DNA of 64,000 bases from NCBI RefSeq assembly GCF_002105465.1, contig NZ_NCSQ01000058.1, positions 1 to 64,000 on the forward strand, given 5' to 3'. Origin of the DNA: Aquidulcibacter paucihalophilus (lineage in GTDB: Bacteria; Pseudomonadota; Alphaproteobacteria; Caulobacterales; Aquidulcibacteraceae). A model generated the notes under the pieces. It saw only the letters and a program-made list of their open reading frames with translations, was not told the DNA's origin and searched no databases. The translations under genes and the position numbers were made by a program. Below, piece after piece: positions 17,641-26,128 of this stretch (position 1 is its first letter; each line of letters begins with the position of its first letter).

Positions 17641-17734
17641 GAATCGATGTCTGAGGATGCCCCCGACATGTTTAAGCAGGAGTTAATTTGATTCATGCAA
17701 ATGATGAATCTTAAGAAAAAATTCAGCATGATTC
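17641..17734. promoter_or_regulatory. ftsZ/murI control region: CtrA-type box and GANTC sites
   Basis: The 151 bases between divergent ftsZ and murI contain TTAA-gcaggag-TTAA (17672-17686), an exact match to the CtrA consensus TTAA-N7-TTAA. A near match, TTAA-N7-TTCA, lies at 17711-17725. Four GANTC sites, the CcrM methylation sequence, occur at 17641, 17690, 17706 and 17730. Two of them form an inverted repeat, gattcat-N7-atgaatc (17690-17710). In Caulobacter, CtrA and CcrM/GcrA control ftsZ through the cell cycle. The sites are seen directly; their use here is inference. Confidence 0.7.
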
Positions 17735-17753
17735 ACGCGTCTCTGAAAGGCAC

Positions 17754-18581
17754 ATGGTGCGGATGAAACCCCTGAAAAATAGACCTCATGTGCTTGTTTT
17801 CGATTCTGGTCTAGGCGGCTTGTCAGTCGTTAATGCGATTGTTAACGCACGTTTGGGGGTCGACCTTTTCCATTTGGCGGATACGGCCTTCTTCCCCTAT
17901 GGCGAGAAGGCTGATGGGGACTTGATCATCCGTGTCCCAAGGGTGATTCGTGCCGGCATTGAGGCGGTTTCGGCCGATTTGGTCATCATCGCCTGCAATA
18001 CGGCAAGTACGCTTGCCCTCGATGTTGTGCGCGGCCAAGTCGATATTCCAGTGGTTGGGGTCGTCCCTGCAATCAAGCCAGCCGCGGCCAAGACCCAGAC
18101 GGGCACGATAGGCCTATTGGCAACCCCCAAGACTGTCACCCGCCCCTATACCGATCAGCTGATTACTCAGTTTGCCAAGGGCAATACGGTTCTTCGTCAT
18201 GGCGCGGTTGGTCTTGCGGGCGCAGCAGAAGCCAAATTGGCTGGAGAAACGCCTGATCCGAGCATCTTCAAGGCATCTATGGCAGGGATTTTCAACCAAG
18301 AAGGCGGTGAAACGGTGGATGTAATCGTTTTGGCCTGCACCCATTATCCCTTGGTTCAAGCTGAACTTGAAGCCTGGGCTCCTCGCCCGGTCACATGGGT
18401 GGATTCCGGCGAGGCGATTGCCCGGCGCACAGCCTTTTTACTGGAAGGCCAACTAGATGCCGATGCCCCCGTGCTTCGGACAGGGCTGACAACGGGGGGG
18501 AAGGATGAAGCAACTCGCCGGGTCCTGTCAGACTTTGGCTTTCAATCAACGCAGGTCTTGAGTGTTAAGTCTCAGCTCTAG
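17754..18581 (+). CDS. murI: Glutamate racemase
   Basis: Makes D-glutamate for the peptidoglycan stem peptide. The catalytic cysteines are in IIACNTAS (near residue 82) and VLACTHYPL (near 200); the N-terminal VFDSGLGGLSV supplies the conserved Asp and Ser. About 275 residues. The start is ambiguous between ATG 17754 (GAAAGG only 3 bases away) and ATG 17763. It shares the CtrA/GANTC region with ftsZ and is followed after 39 bases by murB, so the two peptidoglycan genes are probably cotranscribed. Confidence 0.94.
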   Translation: MVRMKPLKNRPHVLVFDSGLGGLSVVNAIVNARLGVDLFHLADTAFFPYGEKADGDLIIRVPRVIRAGIEAVSADLVIIACNTASTLALDVVRGQVDIPVVGVVPAIKPAAAKTQTGTIGLLATPKTVTRPYTDQLITQFAKGNTVLRHGAVGLAGAAEAKLAGETPDPSIFKASMAGIFNQEGGETVDVIVLACTHYPLVQAELEAWAPRPVTWVDSGEAIARRTAFLLEGQLDADAPVLRTGLTTGGKDEATRRVLSDFGFQSTQVLSVKSQL

Positions 18582-18620
18582 CCCCTTTTCGAGGGCCGAA
18601 GCTGGCGTTAAGCCTGATCT

Positions 18621-19535
18621 ATGACCCTTTTGGACCGCCTTCCCCCTGTTCGGGGCAAACTCGAAGCCAATGTCACATTGGCCCCCTTTACCTGGTTTCG
18701 GGTCGGGGGACCCGCCGAAGTGCTATTTCAGCCCGCCGATGAGGCGGATCTGGCAGATTTTCTGCGCGCCTGCCCAGTCGATATCCCCATTCTAGCTGTT
18801 GGTGTTGGCTCAAATTTGATTGTGCGTGATGGTGGCGTTCCGGGGGTGGTGATCCGCTTATCAGCGCGTGGCTTCGGCCAAATTTCTACCGACGGCCTAA
18901 CCGTCACGGCGGGGGCTGCCTGCCTTGATGCAAGCGTTGCTAAAAAGGCGGCGGAAGCCGGCATTGCGGGCCTTGAATTTTATCGCGGTGTCCCTGGCAC
19001 AATCGGCGGCGCGCTGCGGATGAATGCGGGTTGTTATGAGAGCGAGACTAAGGACGTTTTAGTCTCATGTGTGGCTTATGATCGCGCAGGTCAGCGCCAT
19101 GAGATTAGCTGTGCTGACATGGGCTTCACCTATCGACATACCGCTGCCCCCCATGATTTGATTTTTGTGTCCGCCACATTCAAAGGGAAAAGAGATGAGC
19201 CTGCCGCCATCCTCGCCCGCATGGAGGCCATCACCCAAAAGCGCGAGCAAAGTCAGCCAATCCGCGACAAAACCGGCGGCAGCACCTTCAAAAACCCTGA
19301 TCCCGTCCAATCTGGCGGGCGCAAGTCTTGGCAGGTGATCGATGCAGCTGGCCTGCGCGGCTATCAAATTGGTGGTGCGCAAATGAGCGAGAAGCATTGT
19401 AACTTCATGATCAATACAGGCGCTGCCACCGCAAAAGACCTAGAGGCCTTGGGCGAACATGTGATTCAACGCGTCAAAGCGACCCAAGGCGTCGATCTGC
19501 ATTGGGAAATCAAGCGCGTTGGCATCGAAGGCTGA
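18621..19535 (+). CDS. murB: UDP-N-acetylenolpyruvoylglucosamine reductase
   Basis: NADPH-dependent flavoenzyme that makes UDP-MurNAc. Its FAD-binding motifs are [36 protein letters not shown]-like ([13 protein letters not shown]) and [18 protein letters not shown]. The catalytic serine lies in GGSTFKNP near residue 215 and the catalytic glutamate in LHWEIKRVG near the end. It is a type I/II-like MurB of 304 residues. In most alphaproteobacteria murB follows murC in the same direction as ftsA and ftsZ; here it is inverted and converges on ftsA, 6 bases from its stop. Confidence 0.97.
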   Translation: MTLLDRLPPVRGKLEANVTLAPFTWFRVGGPAEVLFQPADEADLADFLRACPVDIPILAVGVGSNLIVRDGGVPGVVIRLSARGFGQISTDGLTVTAGAACLDASVAKKAAEAGIAGLEFYRGVPGTIGGALRMNAGCYESETKDVLVSCVAYDRAGQRHEISCADMGFTYRHTAAPHDLIFVSATFKGKRDEPAAILARMEAITQKREQSQPIRDKTGGSTFKNPDPVQSGGRKSWQVIDAAGLRGYQIGGAQMSEKHCNFMINTGAATAKDLEALGEHVIQRVKATQGVDLHWEIKRVGIEG

Positions 19536-19541
19536 AGCGTT

Positions 19542-20828
19542 CTAGAAATTATCCTTGAGCCATTGCAGGGCCCGTGCGACAGGATGGCTCGAGGGCTCTA
19601 CCATTTGAGACGCACTGCTTGCCATATCGGTTGGTCGCTCTACACCCCAACGCAATAGACCTGCAGCCACCGAATAGCCAGGACCTGCGACCGCATCACC
19701 CAGCCCTGTAAAGCGTTGCGGACGACCGATACGGACATGGCCTTCAAACACGCGTGCGGCCAATTCACGTACGCCGTTCAACTGACTGCCGCCACCGGTC
19801 AACACGATCCGCCTTCCAGCATTAAGCTTATCGAGCCCGCCCGCCCGCAAGCGGTCGCGCAACAATTCCAACGTCTCTTCCACGCGGGGTCGAACAACGC
19901 CCGTCAGGATAGAGCGGGGCGCTTGGTCCGAGATGAGTTGACCATCCTCGCCCATGCGCGGCGCATCAATCATCAAATTATCTTCGTTTAAGCTAGCAAT
20001 CGCACTGCCATGCACAATTTTCAGCCGCTCAGCCGCCGCTGCCGTTGTGCCAAGGCAATGGGCAATGTCGTGGGTGACATGGTCTGATCCGATGGGAACA
20101 GCATCTACGTGAATAAGCGCACCAGCATGGAACAAGGCAGCCGTTGTCGAACGCGCGCCCATATCGACAACCAAAGCGCCCAGCTCCAAATCATCTTCCG
20201 CCAACGCTCCCAGAGCGGCGGCGTAGGGTGCTGCGACAGAACCTGAAATCGTGTAGGTTGCCCGCTCTACACACAGCACAATATTGCGCCATTGCGGCGT
20301 TGGCGCTGTCACGACCGTTACCGCCACGCCCAATCGACGCCCTAACATACCGCGTGGATCGCGGACCTTTTGACCGTCAACAACAAAGAAGCTCGGTGTC
20401 GCATGCAGGATGGACCGGCCATCGAGACGCACATGCTCTAGTGCTGAGCCCACCACGCGGCGGCGCTCTTTCGGACCAATTTCGGCATTGGCAAAGGTGA
20501 TCTCACCATGGGCTTGCTCGGCCCGCACGCCAAAGCCTGAAACCGAGACCACAACTTCACTGACCGTCACACCTGACATGCGCTCTGCTTGCGCAATCGC
20601 CGCCTTAACCGCCTTGGTTGCGGCTTCCAAATCAACAATCGCCCCATTACGAACCCCGCGCGCGGGCTGCGTACCGACCCCAGCTACCCGCAGCGGGCCT
20701 GTGCCTTGGCCCGTACTTCCAATGAAGCAGGTGATTTTTGACGCACCAATATCCAAGGCAGCCAGCATGGCCGCACGGGGTGCGGGTGTACGACTTTCAA
20801 CAGCAGCACGTTTGGTTAGAGAGGACAT
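19542..20828 (-). CDS. ftsA: Cell division protein FtsA
   Basis: Actin-like protein that tethers FtsZ to the membrane. The phosphate-1 region ALDIGASKITCFIGS is near residue 25, the SHS2/1C insertion follows, VVDMGARSTTAALFHAG near 200 and IVLTGGGSQLNGVRELA near 330. The C-terminal amphipathic helix (ALQWLKDNF) is the membrane-targeting sequence. The frame opens at 20879, but the ATG at 20828 (MSSLTKRAAVES) avoids overlap with ftsQ and leaves 22 bases between them. About 428 residues. Confidence 0.95.
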   Translation of the reverse strand: MSSLTKRAAVESRTPAPRAAMLAALDIGASKITCFIGSTGQGTGPLRVAGVGTQPARGVRNGAIVDLEAATKAVKAAIAQAERMSGVTVSEVVVSVSGFGVRAEQAHGEITFANAEIGPKERRRVVGSALEHVRLDGRSILHATPSFFVVDGQKVRDPRGMLGRRLGVAVTVVTAPTPQWRNIVLCVERATYTISGSVAAPYAAALGALAEDDLELGALVVDMGARSTTAALFHAGALIHVDAVPIGSDHVTHDIAHCLGTTAAAAERLKIVHGSAIASLNEDNLMIDAPRMGEDGQLISDQAPRSILTGVVRPRVEETLELLRDRLRAGGLDKLNAGRRIVLTGGGSQLNGVRELAARVFEGHVRIGRPQRFTGLGDAVAGPGYSVAAGLLRWGVERPTDMASSASQMVEPSSHPVARALQWLKDNF

Positions 20829-20850
20829 GTTTGTCTCATTTTGGTGTGTA

Positions 20851-21804
20851 TCAAACCCTCTGCGCGGACTTCGCCGCATCTTGAGGTTTCGTCACCGACA
20901 AACGTTCTGGAGTCGGGCGGAGAATAAGGGTGCCGGACGTTCTAAGGTCCAAGCGGGAGAATTCACGGTCTAGGATTTGATGGCTGGCCTGCAGCGCGTG
21001 CAATTGGGCTAAGGCCTCAACCATCCCCGTCTCCGGTAACAAAATGTCAGCACCTGATTTCAAGCGCAGGGTCCAACGGCGATCGCCGATCCACATGGCT
21101 GCAGATGTGCGCTCAGCAATGGTTGGATATGCACGCAGGGCTTCAAACAGAGCGGGCGCTTGTGGCCCTGCATTGGCACCAACAACCAAAGCATAGCCCT
21201 TGGCCGATTTGGTGTTTTTAGCTTCACCCAGTTTGCGGCCTGTGCCGTCCATAAACGACAATTTGCCCTGATCCTGCCATAGCGCCGTGGCTGCACGCGG
21301 CGTAATCAGGATTTGGATTTGATCCGGCCAGAGGCGACGGACCACCACGCTCTCAACCCAGGGCAATTCCGCCACGCGCATCCGGACTTCAGAGGGGTCG
21401 ACCCCAAACATAACATCATCGGCCATCACGCCGGATTTCACTTCAGCCTCAGCGCGCTGATACTCACTCAAATGCAAGCCATTGGGCGCTTGGACATTGA
21501 CCACGCGCACAGCAAGACCGGCACCACGGGCCGCATTGCCAGCACTTGTTTGAATGCCCCGCCCCATATCATCCAAGATACCAAGGCCCGCCGCCAACAG
21601 AACAAAAATCGAAAAAACCGAAACGATGGTAAAGCCAACCAAGATACGACGTGTGGGGCCGTCATACTGGGCAGCCCGCATACGGGCATGGGCCCAAGCG
21701 CCCAGCTTCATGGTCCAAGCGTGGCTATCGGTGCGTCGCGGCGACCGCGGGCGACCACGTGGAATTGGGGCGCGCTTGGGGGCCGCACGGCGCGTTTGTC
21801 TCAT
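20851..21804 (-). CDS. ftsQ: Cell division protein FtsQ
   Basis: Bitopic divisome protein. A basic, proline-rich cytoplasmic N-terminus ([20 protein letters not shown]) precedes one membrane segment ([19 protein letters not shown]), then a POTRA domain ([13 protein letters not shown] to [15 protein letters not shown]) and the FtsQ beta domain to the end. The ATG at 21804 overlaps the ddl stop as ATGA, giving translational coupling and 317 residues; two upstream in-frame ATGs (21813, 21834) lie inside ddl and are possible. Confidence 0.93.
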   Translation of the reverse strand: MRQTRRAAPKRAPIPRGRPRSPRRTDSHAWTMKLGAWAHARMRAAQYDGPTRRILVGFTIVSVFSIFVLLAAGLGILDDMGRGIQTSAGNAARGAGLAVRVVNVQAPNGLHLSEYQRAEAEVKSGVMADDVMFGVDPSEVRMRVAELPWVESVVVRRLWPDQIQILITPRAATALWQDQGKLSFMDGTGRKLGEAKNTKSAKGYALVVGANAGPQAPALFEALRAYPTIAERTSAAMWIGDRRWTLRLKSGADILLPETGMVEALAQLHALQASHQILDREFSRLDLRTSGTLILRPTPERLSVTKPQDAAKSAQRV

Positions 21805-22718
21805 CGCGGGCATGACGCGTCCTCCAACATCCATTTCACAAGATCACTAAACGACAAACCGATATAGGCTGCCTGCTCAGGGGCCAGAGAGGTTGGCGTC
21901 ATCCCGGGCTGGGTATTGATTTCCAACACCACCAAGCGGTTGGTGGCAGGATCATAGCGAAAGTCCGTCCGTGTCACCCCACGACAGCCCAATAATTGAT
22001 GGGCGCGAACCGCATCTCTCATCGCCTTCTCATGGATTGCAGAAGGCAGATCTGACGGATTGACATGGTGGACCGAGCCACCTGCGGCATATTTGGCGTC
22101 ATAATCGTAAAACTCATGACCCGTGCGGATTTCGGTAACCGCCAAAGCCCGGTCGCCCATAACGGCGACAGTAAGTTCACGACCCGCGATAAACTCTTCA
22201 ACCAGCACTTCATCGCCAGAACGCCAATCCGGGTCGAGCAACTTTTCGGGCGGCCTATTTTCGCCCTTGCGCACAATGAATACGCCAAAGGAGGAACCGT
22301 CCGCATTGGGCTTCACGACATAGGGTGGCTCAAGGGGATGTTCGCGGGCTGCGTCTTGGCGTGACATCAGTTTGCCGGATGGCACATCAAGACCCGCACC
22401 GGCGAACACAGCCTTGGCCTTTTCCTTGTCCATCGCCAGAGCCGAAGCCAGAACGCCAGAGTGCGTATAAGGAATGTTCGCGATTTCCAGCACAGACTGG
22501 ATCCGCCCATCCTCGCCCCAAGGTCCGTGCAAAGCATTTAGCGCAATATCTGGCGAGACAGATTTCAGGACCGAAGCAATGTCGCGGTCGACATCGATTT
22601 CCACAACGTCAGCACCCAGCGCGCGCGCGGCATCGGCGCAGGCTTTGCCGGAGACAAGCGATACAGGTCGCTCGGCAGACCAGCCACCCATTAACACCCC
22701 TACCCGCACGCCCTTCAT
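21801..22718 (-). CDS. ddl: D-alanine--D-alanine ligase
   Basis: ATP-grasp ligase that makes the D-Ala-D-Ala end of peptidoglycan precursors. The N-terminal [17 protein letters not shown] is diagnostic; [15 protein letters not shown] is the ATP-binding strand, [19 protein letters not shown] follows, and the metal-binding [16 protein letters not shown] lies near the end. 305 residues, DdlB type. Heads the ddl-ftsQ-ftsA transcript; AGGG stands about 11 bases before the start. murC and murG, usually upstream, are not here. Confidence 0.96.
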   Translation of the reverse strand: MKGVRVGVLMGGWSAERPVSLVSGKACADAARALGADVVEIDVDRDIASVLKSVSPDIALNALHGPWGEDGRIQSVLEIANIPYTHSGVLASALAMDKEKAKAVFAGAGLDVPSGKLMSRQDAAREHPLEPPYVVKPNADGSSFGVFIVRKGENRPPEKLLDPDWRSGDEVLVEEFIAGRELTVAVMGDRALAVTEIRTGHEFYDYDAKYAAGGSVHHVNPSDLPSAIHEKAMRDAVRAHQLLGCRGVTRTDFRYDPATNRLVVLEINTQPGMTPTSLAPEQAAYIGLSFSDLVKWMLEDASCPR

Positions 22719-22891
22719 GCTGCGCTAATCCCTTATAAGTTGAGGCACTGATCGGCACCCAACGCAATGATTGATGAGACATGAAGGATTGAGGTGAATG
22801 GTAAGTTAAAGCCCACGCACATAGGTGCAGAAATGATTCGGGATTTTGACTGAAATTTCAGTGGGCTTAGTTCGGCTCACAAATCGCGGTC

Positions 22892-23509
22892 TTACCGCTC
22901 TCCAAACAGCCGTAAATATAGGGCGCGCAGCATGCCGGCGGTCGCGCCCCAGACATAATGATCGCCGTAGGGCATGGCGTAATAATGCCGGGTCTGGCCA
23001 TTATAGTCGCGCGAATGGCGTTGGTGGTTGGCGGGATTCATAAAAAAGGCAAAGGGTATTTCAAAAATGGCATCGACTTCGCGCGGATCGGCGACAAAGT
23101 CTGCTTGATGGGAAACAAGACCCACGATTGGTGTAACCCGAAATTGCGTCACGGTTTCATAGGAGTCAGAAGCCCCTAGCACCCGCACGTGACTTGGGTC
23201 GAGGCCCACTTCTTCGCGGGCTTCGCGCAAGGCTGTGGCAATTGCGTCGGCATCTTCCGCTTGCCGCCTGCCACCAGGGAAAGCGATTTGGCCGGAATGG
23301 GTTGGCATATCGACCGAACGGCGCGTTAAAAGGACCGACAAGCCTGCCTGACGCGTAACCAGCGGCACCAGCACCGAAGCATCACGCAAACTTGGCTGGG
23401 CAGGACGCTCGTCTGACAAATCAAAGTCCGAATAAGGTGGCCGGCCGACCAAGGCCTCTGGCGGCGCTAAGCGCTGTTCAAGCAGGGCAATCAATTCGGC
23501 TTCGCTCAT
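22892..23509 (-). CDS. NUDIX CoA pyrophosphatase-type hydrolase
   Basis: A 205-residue NUDIX hydrolase of the NudL/YeaB branch that cleaves CoA or acyl-CoA pyrophosphate bonds. The CoA-specific region THSGQIAFPGGR runs into the Nudix box, GGRRQAEDADAIATALREAR followed by EEVGL, near residues 78-102. Its start overlaps the stop of the DUF1285 gene by 4 bases (ATGA), so they form a coupled pair. The 173 bases to ddl contain a 14-bp perfect palindrome (22849-22862) of unknown use. Confidence 0.9.
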   Translation of the reverse strand: MSEAELIALLEQRLAPPEALVGRPPYSDFDLSDERPAQPSLRDASVLVPLVTRQAGLSVLLTRRSVDMPTHSGQIAFPGGRRQAEDADAIATALREAREEVGLDPSHVRVLGASDSYETVTQFRVTPIVGLVSHQADFVADPREVDAIFEIPFAFFMNPANHQRHSRDYNGQTRHYYAMPYGDHYVWGATAGMLRALYLRLFGER

Positions 23510-24090
23510 CCCTCGATGCCTTCCACCAGCCCCAGATCGAAATCTACGCCTTGACTGGTCAAGGTCAGGCGTTCGCCTTCCAGATCAGCCCATTCAACTA
23601 ATTCATAGAAAGGGGCGCGCAGGATGCGGGCGTCTAACCGCCCGCGCACCCGTACATAGGGCCGAGGTTCACCCGTTTTGGCATCATGATCGACCCACAA
23701 GGGATTGCTCGGCCCAACCACAATTTGATCGCCGACATTGGTTGTCACAATGATGCTGGGTCCCAGGCTGGTCTCAATCCGGTCGACGCGCGTACCTAGA
23801 AAATGGGCGTCAGCAACATGGACAATCACTTTCTCGCCCGGCGTCACCAGATAGGTCTGCCCATCCTCATCCTTGCGCAAAATGGTGGAAAACAGATCGA
23901 TCATCGGCTGGCGAGTGAGGCGAACTTTTTCGTGCCACCACGTGCCGTCCGCCCGAATTTCCATGCCGATGTCGCCGCAATGGGCGGGATTCCACTGTTC
24001 CACCGGCGGCAATGCCCGCTCGCGCCTAGGCTGGCCTTGCAACCGCATTAATTCTGCCAACAAATCTGCAAGGGGACGTGGATCACTCAT
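23506..24090 (-). CDS. DUF1285 family protein
   Basis: A 194-residue protein with the DUF1285 pattern: GDIGMEIRADGTWWHEKVRLTR near residue 40, a VRLFSTIL-like segment (MIDLFSTILRKDEDGQTYLVTP) and YVRVRGRLDARILRAPFYELVE near 145. Function is not established for the family; structures show a beta-rich fold. Coupled by 4-base overlap to the NUDIX gene, an arrangement frequent in alphaproteobacteria. Confidence 0.88.
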   Translation of the reverse strand: MSDPRPLADLLAELMRLQGQPRRERALPPVEQWNPAHCGDIGMEIRADGTWWHEKVRLTRQPMIDLFSTILRKDEDGQTYLVTPGEKVIVHVADAHFLGTRVDRIETSLGPSIIVTTNVGDQIVVGPSNPLWVDHDAKTGEPRPYVRVRGRLDARILRAPFYELVEWADLEGERLTLTSQGVDFDLGLVEGIEG

Positions 24091-24207
24091 GTGATCAATT
24101 TAGGTTCGTTCTAGGGGGATGACCAGATGAGGGTGCACTGATCGACAGAAGAAACCTCTCTGAAAAGACACTCGCACAACACCCTTGAGTCAGGCTAGGC
24201 TAAATCC

Positions 24208-25233
24208 ATGAGTGATATTTCCCACCAAACCCCTTCCGAAGACGCTGCCGATCAGACCTCAGGGCGCATTGATCGCGCACTTGAAACCATTGCAGCGGTC
24301 CGTGCCGGCGTTGGGGGTGCCATCCTTGGGCAAGAGCGGGTGATTGATCTGACACTGGCGACCATCTTAGCCGGTGGTCATGGCTTGTTGGTTGGCGCAC
24401 CGGGGTTGGCCAAAACCCGACTGGTAGAAGCTGTTGCCGTCGCCACGGGGCTAGATTGGGGCCGGGTACAATTCACACCAGACCTTATGCCGTCAGACAT
24501 CATAGGGTCGGAAATCCTTGATCAAGACAGTGAGGGCAAACGTAGTTTCCGCTTTGTACGTGGCCCAGTCTTCACAAGCCTTTTGATGGCAGATGAAATC
24601 AACCGGGCAAGTCCACGCACCCAATCGGCCCTTCTCCAAGCCATGCAAGAAGGCCAAGTGACTGTCTCTGGCGTAACCTACAGCCTGCCAGAGCCCTTCT
24701 TTGTTTTGGCCACACAAAACCCGATCGAACAAGAAGGCACCTATCCCTTGCCGGAAGCGCAGTTGGATCGTTTCCTCCTGCAAATTGATGTGCCCTTCCC
24801 GGATCGCGAGACCGAGCGGCAAGTTCTGTTGGCGACCACAGGCGAGGGTGATTTGAGTGCAAAGGCAGCCATAAAGCCCGGCGAATTGGCCAATTTGCAA
24901 AGCTTTGTGCGTAGCATGCCAGTGGGCGAAAAAATCTTGGATAGCGTGCTCGACCTCGTGCGGTCTGCTCGACCTGAAAGTGCGACTGATCCTGAAATAC
25001 GCAATCTTGTGGCATGGGGACCTGGCCCACGCGCGGGTCAAGCACTGATTAAGGCCGCCAAGGCACGCGCTTTTCTACGCGGCCGGGTTAGCCCCAGCTT
25101 GGATGATGTAACCGCGATTGCCCGCGCAGCCCTAGCCCACCGTATGGCTTTAACCTGGCGCGCTCGCGCGGATGGGCTAGACCTCGCAAACTTGATTGAT
25201 CGCTTGGTTCTAGAGGCACTGCGACCCGCATGA
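24208..25233 (+). CDS. MoxR-family AAA ATPase
   Basis: A 341-residue AAA+ ATPase of the MoxR group, thought to act as a chaperone with von Willebrand A proteins. Walker A is GAPGLAKTRLVEA (near residue 72), Walker B LLMADEINRASPRTQ, sensor 1 VLATQNPIEQEGTYPLPEAQLDRF and a MoxR lid domain at the C-terminus. First gene of a four-gene operon (DUF58, DUF4159 and VWA-like membrane protein follow with overlaps of 4 bases or gaps of 2). It is divergent from the DUF1285 gene with 117 bases between. Confidence 0.95.
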   Translation: MSDISHQTPSEDAADQTSGRIDRALETIAAVRAGVGGAILGQERVIDLTLATILAGGHGLLVGAPGLAKTRLVEAVAVATGLDWGRVQFTPDLMPSDIIGSEILDQDSEGKRSFRFVRGPVFTSLLMADEINRASPRTQSALLQAMQEGQVTVSGVTYSLPEPFFVLATQNPIEQEGTYPLPEAQLDRFLLQIDVPFPDRETERQVLLATTGEGDLSAKAAIKPGELANLQSFVRSMPVGEKILDSVLDLVRSARPESATDPEIRNLVAWGPGPRAGQALIKAAKARAFLRGRVSPSLDDVTAIARAALAHRMALTWRARADGLDLANLIDRLVLEALRPA

Positions 25234-26126
25234 TGGCGAGCCAACAGGCGCTTATCCCTGCCAAACTGGCTGGCGATGCCCAAGATTTGGCAAATAGTCT
25301 GCCTGCCCTTTTGATGGATGCGCGCAAAACCGCCGCCAGCCTAATCCTTGGCGCGCATGGACGACGGCGCGCAGGCATGGGTGAAGCTTTTTGGCAGCAC
25401 CGGGAACTTCTTGAAGGCGAAACCTTGCGCCACGTGGATTGGCGACGGTCTGCACGGTCTGACCGGCTCTTTGTGCGCGAAATGGAACGCGAAAGCCCAG
25501 CCTCTTTGCACATTTGGGTCGACACACGCCCATCTATGTTGTGGCGTAATCAAACCAGTCGCCCCACGAAAGCAGAGCGCGCGCTGATTATTGCTCTGGC
25601 ACTTGCCATGGCAGCCAAGGCGGGCGGTGAACGGGTTAGCACATTATTTGGTGGCCAAATGTTTGGCCAAGAGGAAACCTTTCTTCAGGCCCTTATGGTC
25701 AGCGGGGGCCAGTTTGACGCCCAAGCAGCCCTCAACCGCGACGGACAGGCGCAAATCCTGATCGTGAGCGACGGATTAGAACCCATCGAAATCTGGGCAG
25801 AACGTCTTCGCAGATTGTCTTCTGCAGCCCAGCCGGTCTTGTTTGTTCTGATCCGCGACCCAGACGAAGAAACTTTCCCCTTTGAAGGTCGCGTGGCTTT
25901 CACTGAGCCCGGTAGCGCTACGCCGGTGATTATTGGCCAAGCCGGTGCTGCGCGCGAGGCGTATCAGCGCGCCTACCATCTGCATTTTGAAATGCTTCGT
26001 GCGGCACTTAGCCGAACACAAGGCAGTTTGCTCAGCCATGCGACAGATCAATCAGCCTTGCCTTTGACGTTGCAAGCTGCGGCGCTATTGGATGGACGCG
26101 GCGCTTCCAGCCAAGGGGCGGGCTAG
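25230..26126 (+). CDS. DUF58 domain protein
   Basis: A 298-residue protein with the DUF58 motif RHVDWRRSARSDRLFVREME near residue 70, followed by a degenerate von Willebrand A fold (LHIWVDTRPSMLW; ILIVSDG). DUF58 proteins accompany MoxR ATPases throughout bacteria. Unlike many relatives it lacks membrane segments at the N-terminus. Coupled to the ATPase gene by an ATGA overlap. Confidence 0.92.
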   Translation: MMASQQALIPAKLAGDAQDLANSLPALLMDARKTAASLILGAHGRRRAGMGEAFWQHRELLEGETLRHVDWRRSARSDRLFVREMERESPASLHIWVDTRPSMLWRNQTSRPTKAERALIIALALAMAAKAGGERVSTLFGGQMFGQEETFLQALMVSGGQFDAQAALNRDGQAQILIVSDGLEPIEIWAERLRRLSSAAQPVLFVLIRDPDEETFPFEGRVAFTEPGSATPVIIGQAGAAREAYQRAYHLHFEMLRAALSRTQGSLLSHATDQSALPLTLQAAALLDGRGASSQGAG

Positions 26127-26128
26127 CC

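Noticed and set aside
22849-22862. Perfect 14-bp palindrome actgaaatttcagt between the NUDIX gene and ddl
   Set aside because: No loop or U tract for a terminator and no adjacent regulator; could be chance in AT-rich DNA.
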